DNA from: Cyanothece sp. UBA12306
GTDB taxonomy: Bacteria > Cyanobacteriota > Cyanobacteriia > Cyanobacteriales > Microcystaceae
Direction of reading: 5' to 3'
Length of the DNA: 16,981 nt
Assembly: GCA_003448685.1 (NCBI GenBank)
Contig: DLXW01000292.1
Coordinates: 1-16,981 of the forward strand
This document shows, one piece after another, positions 1 through 5,872 of the stretch (within the stretch, counting starts at the first letter, position 1; each line of letters opens with the position of its first letter). The notes below the pieces were generated by a model. That model did not search any database and was not told the origin of the DNA. It saw nothing but the letters and a program-made list of their open reading frames with translations. The translations under genes were made by a program, and so were the position numbers.

Positions 1-1817
1 CCATTGTTTAGTTCTAGATTATTAACCGGATTTTGATTTTGATTGATTTGAAGGTTTCCTGCGGTTCCATCGACTGTGGTGGCTGATATTTCGCTGCCAT
101 TGCGAACTTGTAGAGAATTTAAGCCCTGCAAAATGATATTTCCCCCTTGACTTGAGGGACTCGAAGCAGATATCTTAGCTCCATCCTGAACTGTTAACAA
201 AGGAGTATTAATCGTTAAATCTCCGGCTGGTTTAAGACTCTCACTTATTGCTAACAAAGAACTATCTGCATCACTCAGAAAAATAGATTCAGACGCATTA
301 ATAGTCAATTTTCCTGCTTGTCCTGTACTTTCTCTTACAGCAGAAACCGATAAACTCGCCCCATCTTCAACGACTAAACGCCCTGTGTTAATGTTTATAT
401 TTCCACCATCCCCCGTTGCTTGATTTCCCCTTGTTTGAGCAAATACACCACTCCTAACTATTTGATCCCCTAACATACCTTGACCACTAGCTTCTATAGA
501 CTGAAAAGCCTTTATTATTACTTTGCCCCCTTTGCCTACATTGGAAGTGGAACTTGATAATTGACCACCATTACGAAGAATTAACCTTTCTGTTGTTATC
601 TGTAGAGTTCCTGCATCGCCATTGCCGAAAGTTTGAGTTAGTAATTGGTTAAAGCCTCCTCTAGCATCTACTTCTACCGACTCAGTGGCATTGATGGTTA
701 AATTTCCTCCTCGTCCATCACTTTGAGTTGCCGTATCTATAAACGAACCGTTATCTTCAACAAGTAGCTTCTTTGTGTCAATAAAGATATCACCAGAAGA
801 GCCATTAGAACCAAAAAACGAGAAAGTTGATAAAACGCTATCCTCTTTTATTCTTAATGATTCAGATGCTTTAACTGTTATCGTTCCCCCAGAAACTTCG
901 CTATCATTATCGCCGAGTATTGCAGATTCTCCTGAAAGTTGAATCTGTTTACCTTGTAGAACAATATCTCCACTACCTTCAACAAGTAATTCTGTATCAA
1001 GCAAATTTGTAAGAATTAAAGCATAGTTAGATAGTTGAATATCTTGAAAATTTTCTACATGATCATAGCCTAATGCCCAACCCGTGGGTATGGGTGTCAG
1101 ACTAACAATAGCAGGAGAAGCAACACTTCCTAGTTCGATCCTGCCTCCTGTTGTTGTTAAACTGCCTCCTTCTATAAATACATTACCTCCGACTAATGCT
1201 AGGGTATTGCCAGATAAGACTTCGAGTCCACTACCTTGATTGGCTAAAGATCTATTGATAATATTTCCTGGATTTTCTCTAAATTGCAAACCAATGGGCA
1301 TACTGACGGTCAGTAGAGGATCTATTTGGGTATCATTAGCACTAAAAACAACACCATCAGCAAAATTGATTTGAGTTGCTGTAGTGGCAACAAAAGAGCC
1401 ACCAATACTTAATTGAGCATTACGACCGAAAATAATCCCGTTCGGATTCATCAGAAATAGACTAGCATCCCCATTAGCTTTGATTAAACCGTCAATTTGG
1501 GAGATGGAATTGCCTGTAACTCGACTGAAAATGTTCAGAACTTTTAAGCCATTGGCAAATATAACTGAGCCGCCGCTAGGAACAGAAAACTCACGAAAAC
1601 TATGGAAAAGATTACTGCCTAATTGAGTACCATCAGTAATACTAAAGTCAAGGTCATTAGATGTATTTACTTGGGTAGAGACAGTTCCATCAGAGGTAAC
1701 TTGTGCCTTAACTAAATCAGTTATCACTACATTCGAAAGAATAACCCCACTAATTATGCAGAGGGGTAAATATACTTTTTCTGATATCTTAGACATCAAG
1801 TCTATGACAGTTAGCAT
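1..1817 (-). CDS. TpsA-type exoprotein, filamentous haemagglutinin N-terminal (TPS) domain; 3' end outside window
   Basis: This is the secreted partner of a two-partner secretion system. The frame is open from the start codon to the left edge, about 605 residues, and the C-terminus is missing. The N-terminus has a hydrophobic signal segment ending in VKAQV, then the TPS secretion domain. Its hallmark NPNGIIFG motif lies about 120 residues from the start, within LMNPNGIIFGRNAQLSIGG. The rest is Gly/Asn/Ser-rich with repeated short strands of the type GGNITIN and SESIFLS, typical of a right-handed beta-helix. Two in-frame ATGs are possible: 1817, one base after the stop of the upstream gene, and 1796, which gives MSKISEKVYLP. 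Neither has a good ribosome binding site. I use 1817 because it fits coupling to the upstream gene. The likely exporter is the TpsB encoded at 3673-5433 on the same strand. The passenger's function cannot be read from this part. Confidence 0.9.
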   Translation of the reverse strand, partial: MLTVIDLMSKISEKVYLPLCIISGVILSNVVITDLVKAQVTSDGTVSTQVNTSNDLDFSITDGTQLGSNLFHSFREFSVPSGGSVIFANGLKVLNIFSRVTGNSISQIDGLIKANGDASLFLMNPNGIIFGRNAQLSIGGSFVATTATQINFADGVVFSANDTQIDPLLTVSMPIGLQFRENPGNIINRSLANQGSGLEVLSGNTLALVGGNVFIEGGSLTTTGGRIELGSVASPAIVSLTPIPTGWALGYDHVENFQDIQLSNYALILTNLLDTELLVEGSGDIVLQGKQIQLSGESAILGDNDSEVSGGTITVKASESLRIKEDSVLSTFSFFGSNGSSGDIFIDTKKLLVEDNGSFIDTATQSDGRGGNLTINATESVEVDARGGFNQLLTQTFGNGDAGTLQITTERLILRNGGQLSSSTSNVGKGGKVIIKAFQSIEASGQGMLGDQIVRSGVFAQTRGNQATGDGGNININTGRLVVEDGASLSVSAVRESTGQAGKLTINASESIFLSDADSSLLAISESLKPAGDLTINTPLLTVQDGAKISASSPSSQGGNIILQGLNSLQVRNGSEISATTVDGTAGNLQINQNQNPVNNLELNN

Positions 1818-1818
1818 T

Positions 1819-2325
1819 TTAACCTGGTATACATGGGCGACATCTTCCTCCTCTCAAATCCTCATTTGCTCTGCAAGGTGGATCTCCGCATCCGCCTCCA
1901 ACAAAGATAGGTGATCCCAATGCTTTTTCTCCAGCTTCTGCTTCTTCTTTTAATTGATTAGCTTCTATTATTTCTCCTCGGTTCTGTTTAATTTGTGCAA
2001 GATTTTGTTTGGCTAAAATAAATGAATCAAGTTCTTTGTTGGCTAATATCAGATCGATAACTCTTTTATAAAAAAACTCTGCATTAACTATATCTCCTCT
2101 TTCCTCGAAGTCTATTGCTTGTTCTAAATCTTCAAGGGCTGAAGTTGTAGTAACTTGAGCAAAATCGCCCTTTGTTGCAGCTGGTTCTAAAGCTTCAAGG
2201 GCTGAGCTTGAAGTATATTTATCTTGAGCAAAAGAAACTCCAGGGGAGATCAGCATCATTGTTATAATCATTACAGATGCTAACACCAGTGACAAAGTAG
2301 CTTTAATTAACGATGTTCGTTTCAT
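1819..2325 (-). CDS. small secreted helical protein with C-terminal Cys-rich tail
   Basis: This 168-residue protein is not one I recognise. It has a clear signal peptide: Lys/Arg at residues 2-8, a hydrophobic core to about residue 29, and likely cleavage after SFA at 33. The mature part begins with two imperfect copies of a unit starting FAQ (residues 32-54 and 55-78), each containing SALEALE or SALEDLE. A helical, TPR-like stretch follows (about 62-135, including GDIVNAEFFYKRVIDLI). The last 25 residues are unlike the rest: Gly, Pro and Arg rich, with four cysteines at 146, 151, 162 and 165 arranged as CGDPPC and CRPC. The pairs suggest disulfides or metal binding, which is inference. The gene lies 54 bases after the protease gene and one base before the longer tpsA start, so it is probably in the same operon. 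It may be an accessory factor or substrate of the TPS locus. Confidence 0.8.
   Translation of the reverse strand: MKRTSLIKATLSLVLASVMIITMMLISPGVSFAQDKYTSSSALEALEPAATKGDFAQVTTTSALEDLEQAIDFEERGDIVNAEFFYKRVIDLILANKELDSFILAKQNLAQIKQNRGEIIEANQLKEEAEAGEKALGSPIFVGGGCGDPPCRANEDLRGGRCRPCIPG
2121..2233 (-). repeat. imperfect tandem duplication inside the small secreted protein gene
   Basis: Two similar segments, 2121-2164 and 2183-2233, share cttcaagggctga and cttgagcaaaa blocks at a period of about 60-70 bases. In the protein they encode the two successive FAQ...SALE(A/D)LE units. The first copy spans the predicted signal peptidase site. Confidence 0.7.
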
Positions 2326-2379
2326 TGATTTGACTCTACTTTTGATTTTTTTTAAAATAACACTTTTCTGAAAATTGAG

Positions 2380-3411
2380 CTAAACAAACCTAGCTAATCC
2401 TGAGCCAACTCGTTCTGAGGGTTGATTTTCTAGCTTAAAAGCGTTCTTGACAATTTTCTCTCTCACTTCCATAACAGTTAAGCTAGGGTCATGACAACGA
2501 TAGAGAGCGGCAATACCTGCTACATAGGGAGAAGAAATGCTTGTAGCACTAGTTTGCTTATAGAAATGTATCCCCCTATAATCTCTCTTAAAGCTCGTGC
2601 AGACATTAACGCCATAGCCGACCAGATCCGGTTTAGAAACTTCTTTACTTGGTTGACCACTTCCAGATAAGTCATATAGGTTTCCCTCAAAATCTATGGC
2701 TCCTATACCCATAACTTCCTTGAAAGCACCAGGATAATTAAATGTACCAGGACCACTATTACCAATGGATGCTACTACTAAGACATTAGCTTGTGTAATC
2801 AATTCAAGGATTTTTTGTTGTAAATCATCTATGAGACGTTTAAGTGCCTCTTCTGTAGGAATATCGGGTGAAGGAGTAAAGGGCGAAAAACTTGGAAGCA
2901 GAAGGGACATATTCAAAACTGCCGGCTTATTTTTGTTTGCTTCAGATTGAAATTGATCCCTAAGCCAATCTAAGCCTCTCATAACCCTGAGAAAATTGGT
3001 ATAATTGTCTTGACTTTCCATAACAGAGGCTACATATAAATCGACTTCAGGTGCGACCCCGATACTGTTACCAGCAATAACTCCACAAACTCCTGTTCCA
3101 TGGCCGCGTTGATCGCAATCGAAACCTCGAGCCTCATGATCATATCCGTCAGATTTACCAAAAGGATTAATATAACGATACTTAATATTGCGGCCATAAA
3201 ACTCTTGATGATCGGCCTCAACTCCTGTATCCAAAACTCCTACTAAAACGTCTTTGCCCTTAATTCCCATCTCATGTGCTTTAGATATACCACTTCTCGA
3301 AGGCCATTGTGACTGTTCATGTTTGGCATAATAACTCCGACTCATCAGCTCATTTCCTGAGGAAATTAGCGGGGAATTATTTTGAGCTAAATTATTCGGT
3401 AATTGACTCAT
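2380..3411 (-). CDS. S8-family (subtilisin-like) serine protease without signal peptide
   Basis: This 343-residue subtilase has the complete catalytic set in the right order: Asp61 in VGVLDTGVEADH, His104 in RGHGTGVCGVIAG, the oxyanion-hole Asn218 in ASIGNSGPG, and Ser291 in SATSISSPYVAG. The usual GTSxAxP serine motif here reads ATSISSP, so the first Gly is Ala, but the Ser and Pro are kept. The N-terminal 45 residues are polar (Asn, Gln, Ser rich), with no hydrophobic signal segment and no recognisable I9 propeptide. The protein therefore looks cytoplasmic or exported by an unknown route. It ends shortly after the catalytic domain. It lies between tpsB and the small secreted protein gene on the same strand, so processing of TpsA or the small protein is a reasonable inference. 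The start ATG at 3411 has no clear Shine-Dalgarno; a Met at residue 23 would still keep the domain. Confidence 0.9.
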   Translation of the reverse strand: MSQLPNNLAQNNSPLISSGNELMSRSYYAKHEQSQWPSRSGISKAHEMGIKGKDVLVGVLDTGVEADHQEFYGRNIKYRYINPFGKSDGYDHEARGFDCDQRGHGTGVCGVIAGNSIGVAPEVDLYVASVMESQDNYTNFLRVMRGLDWLRDQFQSEANKNKPAVLNMSLLLPSFSPFTPSPDIPTEEALKRLIDDLQQKILELITQANVLVVASIGNSGPGTFNYPGAFKEVMGIGAIDFEGNLYDLSGSGQPSKEVSKPDLVGYGVNVCTSFKRDYRGIHFYKQTSATSISSPYVAGIAALYRCHDPSLTVMEVREKIVKNAFKLENQPSERVGSGLARFV

Positions 3412-3477
3412 AAGTTTTAATATATCTTAATAATTGTCACTATTGAATTGCTTCATATTGATGATACCTATGCAGTG

Positions 3478-3580
3478 TAAAAAAAGCTATATTTAATGAT
3501 AAAAAGTCTCATTCGTCTCGCGATCGCCCACTTTGTTCGGGGAGATTGGTTCAGAGCAATAGTCAAATTAAAGCGAGATC
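3478..3580 (-). pseudogene. decayed duplicate of the 3' end of a tpsB gene
   Basis: The segment matches the last ~100 bases of the intact tpsB gene (about 3673-3775). The core cgatcgcccactttgttcgg differs by a single base from the intact gene, and the following ggagatt block also matches. Read on the minus strand, parts of the TpsB C-terminus can still be followed (SRF, then LPEQSGRSRDE against LPEQGGRSQDE), but in different frames. The base pair corresponding to the stop is changed (TAC for TAA). It is a relic of a second tpsB copy or of a rearrangement in the locus, not a functional gene. Confidence 0.75.
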
Positions 3581-3672
3581 TCGAAGAAATTGGAATAATT
3601 TAGTATGACCACTCAATTACCGAAAACATCAAAGTCTATGGGAAGAAAAACTGACTCCTTGGGGAAAAATGG

Positions 3673-5433
3673 TTAAAAAAAGTGATAATTTATCGTAAAA
3701 TAAAAAGTCTCATCTTGCGATCGCCCACCTTGTTCGGGGAGATTAGTTAGGGGAATGGCCCAATCAAAGCGGGATGTAAAATTATCTCCCATTTGCCATT
3801 GCAAACCCAATCCTACTGAGGCTAAAGTATTGGGTGCAGGGGTTGGAACAACATTATCCTCATCGTTCCAAGCGACTCCAAAATCAGCAAAGGGAACAAC
3901 CTGTAACAGTCCTTCCAACCAACCTATTCTGAGAACCGGCCAACGCAATTCTGCTGAGGTAAAAACCCCATTATCGGTCTGTAACAAATCCTGTCGATAA
4001 CCGCGAACACTATATAAACCTCCCAAGGTAAATTGTTCTAGGGGAACTAAAGGTCGTGATGTCAACTGTAGATTAGAACGCAAGACGAGCAAGGTATCAG
4101 TATCTAAAGAACGAACATATTGTCCCTGTCCTTGCCACTCAAAAAACTTAGCATCAGGCTCTCCATCTTGCATGGTAGCATCAAAAGCATCTACCCCAAA
4201 ACTAAATTGAGAACGTAAGGACAAAACATCCTGAGAACCCCTTTGAGTCCATTCTTGAAACAATCTAATAATTGAAAGTCGCGTTTCTCCGTTATCATTA
4301 GCTCCAGGAGATAGGGGAAATCTTACCCCCAAAAGACTGGTATTACTTTCCTGACGGGATAAGGTGATCCCCAAGGCTAAATCTTGGTTTGGGGTTTGAA
4401 TAATCGGTTGACGAACACTCAAATCAAGATAAAGGGAGTCTCCCTCAATATCAAGGCGATCAAAGGGTTCCTCGATCACCTTAGTGCTAGTAATACGACC
4501 GGCGAATTTAATTGTGCCATTGTGGGGATTAACCGGAAAACTATAATCAAAGTAGACAGCATCACTACCGTCAGTATTGGCATATTCGAGATTCAAGCTA
4601 TCCCCAAAACCCAATAAATTCCCTTGATTAAGATTAATACCCCTTTCCACATCTCCAATACTGGGTACGCGGCCATTATCGCCGAAAAGACCCATCTGAA
4701 AAGTGTCTGCTTCTTGGACTGTTACTGACAAGATAGCCGATTCTCGGCGAGTTCCTTGGGATAAATTGGCGGATATTGTCTTAATCAGGGGATTTAGTTG
4801 TAATAATTGTAAAGCTTCTAAAAGGCGATCTTGATTGAGGGGTTTTGTAGTGGCAATGGCTAAGCGACTTCCTATATAATCAGAACGCAATCTTCCCTCA
4901 ACAGTGACCTTAATTTCTTCGATTTCTCCTTCAATAACCTGAATTTTGACTACTGCACCCTTGGGAGATAGAACCTGTCCAGCTTCAATGACAGCCCCCG
5001 AATTGATGTATCCTGCATTGGTGTAGTGTTGGGTTACAACGGATTCTGCTTCTAGTAATTGGCTAAAAGCAATGGGTTTGTTGGTAAAACGAGCAGTAAT
5101 TTTGGCCAATTCTTCGTCCTTAAAAGCCGTATTACCTTCAAATTCAAAGCGAATAACTCTTATACTTCCAGGGAGTTGAGGTAGTTTGGTTGGGTTAGGA
5201 ATAGTTTGAGGAACAATGTCTAGGGGGATAGATGGTTGAGATTGGGGAACTGGGATAGATTCAGGTACTTTAGGCGGAAGGATCAACGGAATAGACTGTT
5301 GTTGGGGTCTATTAGGATTAGTATTTTGAGCTAATAACTTATTGATAGGCCAAGTGATTAACTTCTCTAGTCCCACAAAAATCAATAAAGTTAAACTCAA
5401 AGACCAAACAGAAAAAATGGGAATTGTTGACAT
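3673..5433 (-). CDS. TpsB-family outer-membrane transporter (ShlB/FhaC/HecB type)
   Basis: This 586-residue protein is a two-partner secretion translocator, which exports a TpsA protein across the outer membrane through its beta-barrel. It has a hydrophobic N-terminal segment (about 6-25), a Pro/Gln-rich linker (about 38-88), and a POTRA region (about 92-167, starting IRVIRFEFEGNTAF and ending in IQVIEGEIEEI). A second POTRA-like part follows to about 240, then a ~340-residue barrel. The barrel contains the conserved VRGY motif at 476-479 (GGLYSVRGYR) and ends in INYHFF, an aromatic C-terminus as expected for an outer-membrane barrel. The length fits the family. The likely client is the TpsA encoded downstream on the same strand, although a protease and a small protein gene lie between them. 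A candidate promoter sits about 110 bases upstream of the start. Confidence 0.93.
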   Translation of the reverse strand: MSTIPIFSVWSLSLTLLIFVGLEKLITWPINKLLAQNTNPNRPQQQSIPLILPPKVPESIPVPQSQPSIPLDIVPQTIPNPTKLPQLPGSIRVIRFEFEGNTAFKDEELAKITARFTNKPIAFSQLLEAESVVTQHYTNAGYINSGAVIEAGQVLSPKGAVVKIQVIEGEIEEIKVTVEGRLRSDYIGSRLAIATTKPLNQDRLLEALQLLQLNPLIKTISANLSQGTRRESAILSVTVQEADTFQMGLFGDNGRVPSIGDVERGINLNQGNLLGFGDSLNLEYANTDGSDAVYFDYSFPVNPHNGTIKFAGRITSTKVIEEPFDRLDIEGDSLYLDLSVRQPIIQTPNQDLALGITLSRQESNTSLLGVRFPLSPGANDNGETRLSIIRLFQEWTQRGSQDVLSLRSQFSFGVDAFDATMQDGEPDAKFFEWQGQGQYVRSLDTDTLLVLRSNLQLTSRPLVPLEQFTLGGLYSVRGYRQDLLQTDNGVFTSAELRWPVLRIGWLEGLLQVVPFADFGVAWNDEDNVVPTPAPNTLASVGLGLQWQMGDNFTSRFDWAIPLTNLPEQGGRSQDETFYFTINYHFF

Positions 5434-5543
5434 TTTGCGGGTATTTTTTTGATGATTTTTAATAGTTAAGTATAATTTTTAAAAAAATCCTGAAAATTGT
5501 AAAAAGTTAAACATTAACTGGCTATTTTTTTGAATTTAGAGAT

Positions 5544-5572
5544 ATTATAGAAAGCTGACCTTCTAAGATCAA
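5544..5572 (-). promoter_or_regulatory. candidate sigma-70 type promoter for tpsB
   Basis: On the minus strand TTGATC (5572-5567) and a perfect TATAAT (5549-5544) are separated by 17 bases. The -35 matches TTGACA at four of six positions. The leader to the tpsB start would be about 105 bases. Confidence 0.5.
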
Positions 5573-5723
5573 ATCGAGTTTAGGTTTGTTACAAATGATA
5601 TGTCAAGAGTAGAGATCAGTTAAGGTAACCAAAATAATAGTTTATTAACCTTCCAAAAGCTAAATTCAACCCCAACAGCCATCATCAGCAAGATAATACT
5701 CCAATTAATTTAACCTCATACGG

Positions 5724-5729
5724 TATAAT
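5724..5729 (+). promoter_or_regulatory. possible -10 element for argZ
   Basis: A perfect TATAAT lies in cggtataatgg, 140 bases before argZ and 30 bases before the ATG of the 37-codon upstream ORF. No TTGACA-like -35 sits 16-18 bases upstream (the sequence there is ccaatt), so an activator would be needed if this is used. Confidence 0.35.
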
Positions 5730-5758
5730 GGAAAGTTGGCCTGTAAAATAACTAAAAA

Positions 5759-5872
5759 ATGTATAAAGCATCAGTGAGGAGTCAAACTAAAATCCTAGTG
5801 ACAGCTAGTTACCCAATAAATCAAGTTATTAGGGCATTTCCTTTATTGATTACCATTTGTGAAATATTATGA
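5759..5872 (+). CDS. possible 37-residue leader ORF overlapping argZ start
   Basis: An ATG at 5759 opens a 37-codon frame beginning MYKASVRSQTK. Its TGA stop (5870-5872) overlaps the argZ ATG in an ATGA arrangement, the classic geometry of translational coupling. The C-terminal half is hydrophobic (AFPLLITICEIL). No clear Shine-Dalgarno precedes it, and the peptide resembles nothing I know. It may be a regulatory leader or a chance frame. Confidence 0.35.
   Translation: MYKASVRSQTKILVTASYPINQVIRAFPLLITICEIL

Larger units (their letters stand above)
5434..5868. other. divergent intergenic region between tpsB and argZ
   Basis: This 435-bp AT-rich spacer separates divergent genes. It contains the candidate tpsB promoter on the minus strand, a plus-strand TATAAT at 5724-5729 without a convincing -35, and a 37-codon ORF that runs into argZ. 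I saw no GTA-N8-TAC NtcA-type site in a fitting position before the -10, although nitrogen control might be expected for argZ. Confidence 0.6.

Noticed and set aside
2765..3221. Short ORFs overlapping the protease gene, as also seen inside tpsB, argZ, rlpA and the permease
   Set aside because: All are shadows of clear genes in other frames, with no domain or signal of their own.
1819..3411. Cyanobactin-like (PatA) cluster
   Set aside because: A subtilase next to a small protein suggested this, but there is no PatG, cyclodehydratase or precursor with cleavage signatures, and the small protein has a Sec signal peptide.
3496..3603. 35-residue plus-strand ORF within the tpsB relic
   Set aside because: It is the reverse strand of the decayed tpsB 3' end, with no ribosome binding site or recognisable product.
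5434..5868. NtcA binding site upstream of argZ
   Set aside because: No GTA-N8-TAC at a suitable distance from the TATAAT could be found.
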